64,000 nucleotides of DNA, from positions 7,725-71,724 of the forward strand of contig DAMBHY010000013.1 in assembly GCA_032068765.1 (NCBI GenBank), given 5' to 3'. Under the pieces are notes generated by a model. It worked only from the letters and a program-made list of their open reading frames with translations, was not told the origin of the DNA and searched no databases. Position 1 is the first letter of the stretch, and each line of letters begins with the position of its first letter. The stretch is from DAMBHY01 sp032068765. Its GTDB lineage: Bacteria; Bacteroidota; Bacteroidia; Bacteroidales; Dysgonomonadaceae. This document shows, one piece after another, positions 44,177 through 52,411 of this stretch. Position numbers and translations under genes: made by a program.

Positions 44177-45217
44177 ATGAAAAAAGGTAACAAATACGGT
44201 ACCCACCGTGTGTTAGAACCAAAAGGCGTTCTGCCACAACCAGCCAACAAGATTGACAACAACATGGACGAAATCTACGACAACGAGATTTTGATCGATG
44301 TTCAAACACTTAACATTGACTCTGCTTCGTTCACCGACATCGAGGCGAGAGCTGGCGGCGACCATGAAAAAATAAAAGAAATCATGTTCGACATCGTGGC
44401 AAAACAGGGAAAACACCGCAACCCATGGACCGGTTCGGGCGGTATGTTGCTCGGAACCGTGGAAAAAATCGGCGACGCGCTGAAAGGTAAAATCGATTTG
44501 AAGGAAGGCGATAAAATCGCAACACTTGTTTCTCTTTCTTTGACTCCATTGAGAATTGACAAAATAAAAGAAATCCGTGCAGACGTTGACCAAGTGGATA
44601 TAGAAGGAAAAGCTATCCTTTTCGAAAGCGGAATCTACGCTAAAATTCCTTCTGACCTTCCTGAAAAGCTTGCTTTGTCTGCTTTGGACGTTGCCGGAGC
44701 TCCTGCTCAAACAGCTAAGCTTGTAAAACCTGGTGACACAGTAGTTATTATCGGTGCAGGTGGAAAATCCGGAATGCTTTGCTGCTACGAAGCAAAAAAA
44801 CGTGCAGGAATTACAGGAAAAGTTATCGGTATCACTCACTCACAAAAAAGTACCGACCGTCTTGTAAGCCTTGGTTTCTGCGATCATGTATTTTCTGCTG
44901 ATGCTACACAACCTGTTGCTGTTCTCGAAAAAATAGAAGAATTGACAAACGGACAACTTGCCGATGTAACTATCAACAACGTAAACATTCCCGACACAGA
45001 AATGACCAGTATCCTTATTACTAAAGATACCGGTCTGGTTTACTTCTTCTCTATGGCTACAAGCTTTACAAAAGCTGCTTTAGGAGCTGAAGGTGTAGGT
45101 AGTGATGTGACAATGATTGTTGGTAATGGATATACCAAAGGTCATGCCGAAATTACTCTTCAGGAATTGCGTGAAAGCGAAGCTCTAAGAAAGATATTTA
45201 CTGAACTATACGCATAA
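44177..45217 (+). CDS. kdd: L-erythro-3,5-diaminohexanoate dehydrogenase, copy 1
   Basis: A 346-residue NAD(P)-dependent dehydrogenase that deaminates 3,5-diaminohexanoate to 3-keto-5-aminohexanoate. KYGTHRVLEPKGVLPQPA is the family opening, VVIIGAGGKSGMLCCYEAK the nucleotide-binding loop, and TSILITKDTGLVYFFSMATS a conserved C-terminal block. It is followed after 4 nt by a second, clearly paralogous gene. Both copies keep all the shared motifs. Confidence 0.92.
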   Translation: MKKGNKYGTHRVLEPKGVLPQPANKIDNNMDEIYDNEILIDVQTLNIDSASFTDIEARAGGDHEKIKEIMFDIVAKQGKHRNPWTGSGGMLLGTVEKIGDALKGKIDLKEGDKIATLVSLSLTPLRIDKIKEIRADVDQVDIEGKAILFESGIYAKIPSDLPEKLALSALDVAGAPAQTAKLVKPGDTVVIIGAGGKSGMLCCYEAKKRAGITGKVIGITHSQKSTDRLVSLGFCDHVFSADATQPVAVLEKIEELTNGQLADVTINNVNIPDTEMTSILITKDTGLVYFFSMATSFTKAALGAEGVGSDVTMIVGNGYTKGHAEITLQELRESEALRKIFTELYA

Positions 45218-45221
45218 TCGG

Positions 45222-46259
45222 ATGATAAAAGAAGGGTGCAGATACGGTACACACAGAGTTATTTCACCGAAAGGAACCTTGCCTCAGCCCGCTCAAAAGC
45301 TTGATAACACCATGGAAATCTTCGACAACGAAGTGTTGATTGAAGTTTCCACGCTTAATATTGATTCCGCCTCATATACGCAAATCAAACAGGCGTGTAA
45401 TTCAGATGCCAAGAAGATGAAACAAATGATTTTGGACATCGTTGCCGAACGGGGGAAAATGCAAAACCCCGTCACCGGCTCCGGCGGAATGCTTATCGGA
45501 ACAGTTAAAGAAATAGGAGAAAAATTCCCCAATAATAAACTGAAAGTTGGAGACAAAGTAGCAACTTTGGTATCGTTGTCTTTAACTCCGTTGAAAATTA
45601 AGGAAATCAAAAATCTTTCTCCCGATTCCGACCAGGTGGAAGTGGATGCAGAAGCTATCTTGTTCGAAAGCGGTTTATTTGCCGTATTGCCTGAAGATAT
45701 TCCAGAGCATTTAGCTTTAGCAGCTCTTGACGTAGCGGGAGCTCCCGCTCAGGTGGATCGACTCGTTACCGAAGGCGATATTGTATGTATCATAGGCGGA
45801 GGTGGAAAATCAGGTATTCTATGCTGCTATCAGGCAATGCAAAATGCGGGCGCTACCGGAAAAGTGATTGTAGTAGAATTTTCGGAAGAAAATGCAAGAC
45901 GCGTCAGAGAAATGGAACTGGCTACCGAAGTTATTGTTGCCGATGCTACCAATGTGATGGATGTTTACCACAAAGTGATGAATATTACAGGCGGTAGAGG
46001 ATGCGACGTCACTATTAACAACGTGAATGTGCCTTCTACCGAGATGACTTCTATTCTGATTACCAAAGGTCAGGGCTGTGTATATTTCTTTTCTATGGCT
46101 ACCAGCTTTACTAAAGCTGCTTTGGGCGCCGAAGGCGTTGGTAAGGACATCAACTTGATTGTAGGCAATGGTTATGCAAGAGGTCATGCTAACCTCACCC
46201 TCAATATTATTCGTGAATCTAAAGCAATCAGAGAGCTTTTTGAAAAACTTTATGTATAA
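45222..46259 (+). CDS. kdd: L-erythro-3,5-diaminohexanoate dehydrogenase, copy 2
   Basis: A 345-residue paralogue of the preceding gene, roughly two-thirds identical by eye and closest in the C-terminal third (VTINNVNVPSTEMTSILIT). It keeps RYGTHRVISPKGTLPQPAQ and the dinucleotide loop CIIGGGGKSGILCCYQA. Differences concentrate between residues 55 and 110. The pair may form a heteromer or differ in cofactor or substrate. Start ATG at 45222; the kamA start follows the stop by 4 nt. Confidence 0.9.
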   Translation: MIKEGCRYGTHRVISPKGTLPQPAQKLDNTMEIFDNEVLIEVSTLNIDSASYTQIKQACNSDAKKMKQMILDIVAERGKMQNPVTGSGGMLIGTVKEIGEKFPNNKLKVGDKVATLVSLSLTPLKIKEIKNLSPDSDQVEVDAEAILFESGLFAVLPEDIPEHLALAALDVAGAPAQVDRLVTEGDIVCIIGGGGKSGILCCYQAMQNAGATGKVIVVEFSEENARRVREMELATEVIVADATNVMDVYHKVMNITGGRGCDVTINNVNVPSTEMTSILITKGQGCVYFFSMATSFTKAALGAEGVGKDINLIVGNGYARGHANLTLNIIRESKAIRELFEKLYV

Positions 46260-46263
46260 AATT

Positions 46264-47505
46264 ATGAAAGAATCCAGAAGAAAACAGTTTTTTTCTGATG
46301 TTCCCGATGAGCAATGGAACGATTGGAAATGGCAGGTACAAAACCGCATTGAAACACTTGAAGACTTAAAGAAATATATCTCGTTGACACCAGAAGAAGA
46401 AGACGGCGTGCGTGAATCTTTGAAGACCATTCGTATGGCAATTACACCATACTATTTGAGTCTCATCGACCCTAATGATCCGCACGATCCAATTCGTAAG
46501 CAATCTATTCCTACTGCCAACGAACTTTACATCAGTCCTTCGGACTTGGAAGATCCGTTGCACGAAGACAGTGATTCTCCGGTTCCAGGTTTGACTCACC
46601 GTTATCCTGATCGTGTTCTTTTCCTTATCACTGACATGTGTTCGATGTACTGCCGTCATTGTACACGCAGACGCTTCGCAGGTCAGAAAGATGCAGCTTC
46701 TCCGATCGAACGCATAGACAAGGCAATCGAATACATTGCTAAAACGCCACAGGTCCGCGACGTATTGCTCTCTGGAGGTGACGCACTTTTGCTCAGCGAT
46801 GATCGCATAGAATATATTTTGAAGAAATTGCGCGAAATTCCTCACGTGGAAATTATCCGTTTTGGTTCCCGCACTCCTGTAGTGATGCCTCAACGTATAA
46901 CCGATGACTTGGTAAATATGATGAAGAAATATCACCCAATCTGGTTAAATACGCACTTTAATCATCCGAACGAAATAACAGCCGAATCATCAGAAGCTTG
47001 TGCTAAATTAGCTAACGCAGGCGTTCCTTTGGGTAATCAATCAGTACTTTTGCGAGGCATTAACGATTGCACATATGTGATGAAAGAATTGGTACATGCG
47101 CTGGTGAAAATTCGCGTTCGTCCATATTACATATATGTTTGCGATCAGTCAATGGGTATAAGCCACTTCCGCACTCCGGTTTCAAAAGGTATTGAGATCA
47201 TCGAAAACCTTCGCGGACATACTTCTGGTTATGCTGTTCCAACTTTTGTAGTGGACGCTCCGGGCGGCGGCGGAAAAATTCCTGTAATGCCAACGTATCT
47301 GATTTCTCAATCTCCAAATCGAGTGGTTGTACGTAATTACGAAGGTGTTATCAGTACTTATACTGAACCAACCGACTACGTAGAAGATTGCCACTGTCCG
47401 GAATGCACCAAAAAGAAAAAAGAAGGTGTAGCAGCATTGCTTGGAGGCGAAAAATTGTCTATAGAGCCGAAAGAATTGACTCGTCACGAACGTAATAAAC
47501 ACTAG
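46264..47505 (+). CDS. kamA: L-lysine 2,3-aminomutase
   Basis: A 413-residue radical SAM, PLP-dependent mutase converting L-lysine to L-beta-lysine, the entry step of the pathway. CSMYCRHCTRRRFAGQ places the cluster Cys at residues 126, 130 and 133. VVDAPGGGGKIPVMP contains the PLP Lys. The C-terminal CHCPECTKKKKEG resembles the zinc-binding Cys cluster of clostridial KamA. A longer frame from 46168 exists but overlaps kdd2; the ATG at 46264 fits known KamA N-termini. Confidence 0.96.
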   Translation: MKESRRKQFFSDVPDEQWNDWKWQVQNRIETLEDLKKYISLTPEEEDGVRESLKTIRMAITPYYLSLIDPNDPHDPIRKQSIPTANELYISPSDLEDPLHEDSDSPVPGLTHRYPDRVLFLITDMCSMYCRHCTRRRFAGQKDAASPIERIDKAIEYIAKTPQVRDVLLSGGDALLLSDDRIEYILKKLREIPHVEIIRFGSRTPVVMPQRITDDLVNMMKKYHPIWLNTHFNHPNEITAESSEACAKLANAGVPLGNQSVLLRGINDCTYVMKELVHALVKIRVRPYYIYVCDQSMGISHFRTPVSKGIEIIENLRGHTSGYAVPTFVVDAPGGGGKIPVMPTYLISQSPNRVVVRNYEGVISTYTEPTDYVEDCHCPECTKKKKEGVAALLGGEKLSIEPKELTRHERNKH

Positions 47506-47507
47506 AA

Positions 47508-48512
47508 TTGCCTTTTATCCAAGACATATTAAAATATAAAAGTGTTTCTGTTGTTGGACTAGAAAAAAATACCGGCAAAACGGAAACACTTAACTATATT
47601 TTAAGAAGACTAGATAAAGAAGACGTAAATGTTGCTATTACTTCTATTGGTGTCGATGGCGAGCAAGTAGATAGTGTAACAAACACTCCGAAACCTGAAA
47701 TATTTGTTCCTGAAGGAACAGTTTTCGTGACGTCTCACCAGCACTATAGCAGGAAAAAATTATTTGCTGATATATTGGACGTTAGTGAAAGTTCAACTGC
47801 CTTGGGCAGATTAATTACCGCACGTGCTTTATGCGACGGAAAAGTTTTACTTTCAGGTCCGCCAAGTACTGGAGGAATCAAAGAGTTGGTTCAATCCATG
47901 AATAATTACAATGTGAAAACTACTATCGTGGATGGTGCGCTATCCCGCATGAGTCTGGCTTCACCCACGGTGACAGATGCGATGATTTTAGCAACTGGAG
48001 CGACTATTTCGGCAAATATGCCGCAATTGGTTCGAAAGATGGTTTTTACAAAAAGATTGATTGAGTTAAACAGAGTTCCAGACACTTTAGCAGATAAATT
48101 GGAGACGATTAAAAAAGGACTTTGGGCCGTAGGTGACGATGAGGAACTGTACGATGTGAAAATTCCTTCCGTTTTTTTATTGGAGAAGCATAAAGAGGAA
48201 TTGTTCAGATATGGCAATCGGATTTATGTTTCCGGTGCGGTAAGTTCGCAACTTTTACAATTTCTGCGGATGCAGAATAAAAATGTGGAACTGATAATTC
48301 AAGATTTCACAAAAATTTTTGCTTCGCAGGAAGAATATGAGAGTTTCGTTAGACGCGACAATTCTATAAAAGTAGTTTATAATACTAAACTGATTGCGAT
48401 TACTGTTAATCCTACTTCGCCTACGGGATTCTCGTTTGATTCAGAAACGCTCTGTAGTGAGTTGAGTAACGCGTTGAAGATCCCGGTTTACGATGTAAAA
48501 AAATTAAATTGA
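47508..48512 (+). CDS. kamB: Lysine 5,6-aminomutase reactivase subunit KamB (TTG start)
   Basis: A 334-residue protein with a P-loop GLEKNTGKT at residues 17-25. By position between kamA and kamC, and by resemblance, it is KamB, thought to work with KamC in restoring B12-inactivated KamDE. The reading frame has a TAA 9 nt before position 47508 and no ATG before the P-loop, so the TTG at 47508 is the only plausible start. It lies 2 nt after the kamA stop and overlaps kamC by 4 nt. Confidence 0.82.
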   Translation: MPFIQDILKYKSVSVVGLEKNTGKTETLNYILRRLDKEDVNVAITSIGVDGEQVDSVTNTPKPEIFVPEGTVFVTSHQHYSRKKLFADILDVSESSTALGRLITARALCDGKVLLSGPPSTGGIKELVQSMNNYNVKTTIVDGALSRMSLASPTVTDAMILATGATISANMPQLVRKMVFTKRLIELNRVPDTLADKLETIKKGLWAVGDDEELYDVKIPSVFLLEKHKEELFRYGNRIYVSGAVSSQLLQFLRMQNKNVELIIQDFTKIFASQEEYESFVRRDNSIKVVYNTKLIAITVNPTSPTGFSFDSETLCSELSNALKIPVYDVKKLN

Positions 48513-49903
48513 TAACATACAAAATGCTGTTAAAACAAGCCATAGGAGAAGTTAGCGGATTGAAATTTATAATTGATTCGTTGAATATTCGTTCTTCCGC
48601 AGGAAAAAGGTATCTCATGGCTACGCCCCTTAAGACAAGTAAAGAAGAATTGGAGTCGATTTACAACCAGAATCAGCAGCTATTTTGCATTTGGAGCAAC
48701 GAAAAAAATAAAAATACTTTTTCGTTGTTAGAAATGAAGATTGCCCAGTTGCGTGACATTCATACTACGTTGAAATTGCTGGAAAAGGGTCATGTTTTGG
48801 ATGATATCGGTTTATTTGAGGTTAAGCACTTTGCCATCTTAGCAGAGTCTATAAATGAATTTCTAAAGCAATTGGAAATTGTGAGTTTCAATATTCCTAA
48901 TCTGAATAATGCAATTTCTATCCTCGACCCGGAAGGCAAAAAGATTCCGCATTTTCATATTTATGATGCTTATTCCGAAGAATTAGCTGAAAAACGCTTA
49001 CAAATAAAAATTGCTAAGGATATTGAAAAAGAAGGGATCCGTTTGGAGGCAGAATCATTGGAAGATAAATGTAGGAAAGAACTTTCGCATCAACTTCAAC
49101 CTTTTGCAAAAAAATTACATTTGGCATTGAATGAAATTGCGCGTTTGGATGTGGAGTTGGCGAAAGTTGAACTTACAAGCATACTTGAACTTTCAAGACC
49201 AGAAATTTCAAAGGGTGCAACCCGCCTCGAGAAGATATTTAATCCGTCCATAGAGAATTTTCTCCATAAAAAAGGAAAAGCTTTTCAGCGCATTGATATT
49301 GAGATACCTCAAAATCCCACACTTATTACGGGCGCTAATATGGCTGGAAAAAGCGTATTGCTGAAGACAGTCGCGTTAATTCAATACATGACGCAATTCG
49401 GGTTTTTCGTCCCCGCCGCTTCCGCAGAGGTAATGCTTGTGGATAAAGTCATTTTTTCTATCGGAGATGGACAGGACGAAATGAACGGACTTTCCTCTTA
49501 CAGTTCAGAAATGCTGCGGCTTAACGAAATGGTGGCAAGCATAAAAAGAGGGGAAAAACCGCTCGTTTTAATTGACGAACTGGCGCGTACAACCAATCCG
49601 ATTGAAGGAAAAGCGATTGTTTGTGGTATGGTGGATTATCTGAATGAAAATAACGTTTCGTCCCTTATTACAACGCATTACGCAATAGATATTCCCTGCC
49701 GAAAATTGCGTGTAAAAGGCTTTAGAGAAAAAGGGAACGAAAAAATAACTAGCAAAAATATCAACGATTACATTGACTATTCTCTTGAAGAAACTCATGA
49801 AAATGAAGTTCCTAACGAGGCACTTCATATCGCCGAAATTATCGGAATTGACCAAGAACTTGTCGGAGTAATGAAAAACTATTTTCATGCTCAACAAAAT
49901 TGA
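48509..49903 (+). CDS. kamC: Lysine 5,6-aminomutase reactivase ATPase KamC (MutS-like)
   Basis: A 464-residue protein with a MutS-type ATPase at the C-terminus: Walker A TLITGANMAGKSVLLKT, Walker B LVLIDELARTTNPIEG, and the ST motif DGQDEMNGLSSYSSEML. The N-terminal half resembles the MutS lever helices but the mismatch-binding domain is absent, so mismatch repair is unlikely. Proposed partner of KamB for ATP-driven cofactor exchange on KamDE. Start is either TTG at 48509, overlapping the kamB stop, or ATG at 48524. Confidence 0.84.
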   Translation: MITYKMLLKQAIGEVSGLKFIIDSLNIRSSAGKRYLMATPLKTSKEELESIYNQNQQLFCIWSNEKNKNTFSLLEMKIAQLRDIHTTLKLLEKGHVLDDIGLFEVKHFAILAESINEFLKQLEIVSFNIPNLNNAISILDPEGKKIPHFHIYDAYSEELAEKRLQIKIAKDIEKEGIRLEAESLEDKCRKELSHQLQPFAKKLHLALNEIARLDVELAKVELTSILELSRPEISKGATRLEKIFNPSIENFLHKKGKAFQRIDIEIPQNPTLITGANMAGKSVLLKTVALIQYMTQFGFFVPAASAEVMLVDKVIFSIGDGQDEMNGLSSYSSEMLRLNEMVASIKRGEKPLVLIDELARTTNPIEGKAIVCGMVDYLNENNVSSLITTHYAIDIPCRKLRVKGFREKGNEKITSKNINDYIDYSLEETHENEVPNEALHIAEIIGIDQELVGVMKNYFHAQQN

Positions 49904-49924
49904 ATCAAAATAATAAAAAAGTAT

Positions 49925-51475
49925 ATGCAAAGTAAAATAGGAATTGATTTTGAAAAAGTAGAATATGCCCGCGGCATTGCCAAACACATTGCAGGCGAGG
50001 TGCAATCTTTTGTTGACAATTACACCACCGTGGCGGTGGAACGCACATTGTGCCGTTTGATCGGAATTGATGGAGTTGATGTTGACGCTGTTCCATTGCC
50101 AAATGTCGTTGTGGAAAGTCTGCGCGAAAAAGGCGGATTGGAAAATGGAGTATTGTTTTACATCGCCAATGCGATGAGTGAAACTGGTCTTTCGCCACAG
50201 CAAATTGCGGAAAAAGTAGCTTCAGAGAATCTTGACATTACCTCTTTCCCATTTCATTCATCTGAAGAAGTTGCCAAAGTACTACAGAATGTGGTCCGTG
50301 AAAACATCGAAATTATTAAAACGAGAACTCAAAAACGCAATCATTATTTACAAACTATTGGCGAAGGAAACAAACCATATTTGTATGTAATAGTTGCTAC
50401 TGGAAATATCTACGAAGATGTTGTGCAGGCCCAAGCCGCTGCACGTCAAGGAGCTGATATCATCGCCGTTATTCGTACTACAGGACAAAGTTTGTTGGAC
50501 TATGTTCCTTACGGTGCAACAACTGAAGGTTTCGGTGGAACATTTGCTACGCAAGAAAACTTCAGAATCATGCGAAATGCATTGGATGAGGTAGGCGAAG
50601 AAGTAGGCAGATATATTCGTTTGTGTAATTACTGTTCAGGATTGTGTATGCCCGAAATCGCGGCTATGGGAGCATTAGAAGGACTAGATGTAATGTTGAA
50701 TGACGCTTTGTATGGCATTCTTTTTCGCGACATCAATATGCAACGTACGCTGATTGATCAATTTATGTCACGTGTCATCAACGGATTTGCGGGAGTTATC
50801 ATCAATACAGGAGAAGACAATTATCTCACGACGGCAGACGCGGTCGAGGAAGCGCATACTGTTTTGGCATCAGATTTAATCAATGAACAACTCGCTTTGC
50901 TGGCAGGACTTCCCGAGGAACAAATGGGATTGGGACATGCTTTCGAGATGGATCCTGAATTGGAGAACGGATTTTTGTACGAATTAGCACAAGCGCAAAT
51001 GACACGCGAAATCTTCCCCAAAGCGCCACTAAAATATATGCCTCCAACGAAATTTATGACCGGAAATATTTTCCGAGGACATTTGCAGGATGCATTATTT
51101 AACATGATTGGTATTTGGACACATCAAGGTCTTCAATTGTTAGGAATGCCTACCGAAGCCATCCATACGCCGTTTATGAGTGATCGTTATTTATCTATCG
51201 AAAATGCTAAATATATTTTCAACAACATGAAATCTATAGGCGACGAAATGGAGTTCACGAAAGATGGTATCATGCAAACGCGTGCGAAAGAAGTATTGAA
51301 TAACACTATTCATTTGTTGGAACAAATTAAGCAGGAAGGTCTTTTCACTGCTCTTGAAAAAGGAATTTTTGGTGGTGTAAAACGTCCGAAAGATGGTGGA
51401 AAAGGATTGAAAGGAGTGTCTCTGAAAGGACTGCATTATTACAATCCATTTATAGACTTAATGCTTAACAGATAA
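49925..51475 (+). CDS. kamD: Lysine 5,6-aminomutase, alpha subunit
   Basis: A 516-residue TIM-barrel catalytic subunit of the AdoCbl- and PLP-dependent D-lysine/beta-lysine 5,6-aminomutase. IRTTGQSLLDYVPYGATTEGFGGT and LCNYCSGLCMPEIAAMGALEG are well-conserved barrel segments that line the PLP and adenosyl sites. With KamE it moves the terminal amino group from C6 to C5 by a radical mechanism. Length agrees with the clostridial protein. Confidence 0.95.
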   Translation: MQSKIGIDFEKVEYARGIAKHIAGEVQSFVDNYTTVAVERTLCRLIGIDGVDVDAVPLPNVVVESLREKGGLENGVLFYIANAMSETGLSPQQIAEKVASENLDITSFPFHSSEEVAKVLQNVVRENIEIIKTRTQKRNHYLQTIGEGNKPYLYVIVATGNIYEDVVQAQAAARQGADIIAVIRTTGQSLLDYVPYGATTEGFGGTFATQENFRIMRNALDEVGEEVGRYIRLCNYCSGLCMPEIAAMGALEGLDVMLNDALYGILFRDINMQRTLIDQFMSRVINGFAGVIINTGEDNYLTTADAVEEAHTVLASDLINEQLALLAGLPEEQMGLGHAFEMDPELENGFLYELAQAQMTREIFPKAPLKYMPPTKFMTGNIFRGHLQDALFNMIGIWTHQGLQLLGMPTEAIHTPFMSDRYLSIENAKYIFNNMKSIGDEMEFTKDGIMQTRAKEVLNNTIHLLEQIKQEGLFTALEKGIFGGVKRPKDGGKGLKGVSLKGLHYYNPFIDLMLNR

Positions 51476-51520
51476 TAATCATAAATTATATTGGGAAGGT
51501 AACTACAATTTCAAAATTCC

Positions 51521-51533
51521 CAAATCTAAAATC
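51521..51533 (+). repeat. 13-bp repeat before kamE
   Basis: CAAATCTAAAATC, identical to 52387-52399, ends 11 nt before the kamE ATG. The position is that of a translation-initiation or processing element. Confidence 0.5.
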
Positions 51534-51544
51534 CAAAATATATT

Positions 51545-52333
51545 ATGAGTGGAGGTTTATATTCAACAGATAAAAACGATTTTGATCAAACGCTTGATCT
51601 TAAAAAAATAAAGCCTTACGGCGACACGATGAACGATGGTAAAACGCAAATGAGTTTTACCCTTCCCGTTCCGGCAGGGGATGAAGCTGTCGAAGCTGCT
51701 AAACAGTTACTGAGACAAATGGGATTCGATAATCCTCAGATAGTTTTTCAAAAGGAATTGACAGAAGGATTTACATTTTTCAACTGCTACGGAAGTTATG
51801 CAGGAAGCATTGATTACACCAAAATATATGTCCCTAAAGTGGAATCTACCAAGTGGGATATGCAGGAAACTGATGATTTTGTAAAAGAAAATATCGGCAG
51901 AAAAATAATTGTAGTTGGCGCAAGTACCGGTACGGATGCGCACACGGTTGGTATTGACGCTATAATGAATATGAAGGGCTTTGCAGGACACTATGGTTTG
52001 GAACGCTATGAAATGTTTGAAGCTATAAATATGGGAAGCCAGGTTTTGAATGAAGAATTTATCGCTAAAGCTTTGGAAGTAAATGCGGACGCTTTGTTGG
52101 TTTCGCAAACAGTTACACAAAAAGATGTACACATTAAAAATATGGTGGAATTGGTAGAAATGCTGGAAGCGGAAGGTCTTCGCGACAAAATGATTTTGGC
52201 GTGCGGTGGTCCGCGTATTTCTCACGAATTAGCAAAAGAATTAGGTTATGACGCCGGTTTCGGTATGAATACTTATGCCGATGACGTGGCATCTTTTATC
52301 GCTCAAGAATTAAATAGAAGAATCAATGAATAA
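51545..52333 (+). CDS. kamE: Lysine 5,6-aminomutase, beta subunit (cobalamin-binding)
   Basis: A 262-residue subunit with a Rossmann B12-binding domain. TDAHTVGIDAIMNMKGF gives the base-off motif D131-x-H133-x-x-G136 and Lys144; His133 and Lys144 agree with the reported cobalt ligand and PLP Schiff-base lysine of the clostridial enzyme. The N-terminal 100 residues are the dimerisation domain. Together with kamD it needs the AdoCbl made by pduO at 35.7 kb. Confidence 0.96.
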   Translation: MSGGLYSTDKNDFDQTLDLKKIKPYGDTMNDGKTQMSFTLPVPAGDEAVEAAKQLLRQMGFDNPQIVFQKELTEGFTFFNCYGSYAGSIDYTKIYVPKVESTKWDMQETDDFVKENIGRKIIVVGASTGTDAHTVGIDAIMNMKGFAGHYGLERYEMFEAINMGSQVLNEEFIAKALEVNADALLVSQTVTQKDVHIKNMVELVEMLEAEGLRDKMILACGGPRISHELAKELGYDAGFGMNTYADDVASFIAQELNRRINE

Positions 52334-52386
52334 TTAGGATTTAGGTTTTAGAATTGGAATAAAACACATTCTTTTTTAGTAAATCG

Positions 52387-52399
52387 CAAATCTAAAATC
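52387..52399 (+). repeat. 13-bp repeat before aacS
   Basis: CAAATCTAAAATC, identical to 51521-51533, ends 12 nt before the acetoacetyl-CoA synthetase ATG. Confidence 0.5.
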
Positions 52400-52411
52400 G
52401 TTAATTTTAGT

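Noticed and set aside
46840..46860. Second parS-like CACGTG in kamA
   Set aside because: Only the central hexamer and a few flanking bases match, and it lies in conserved coding sequence.
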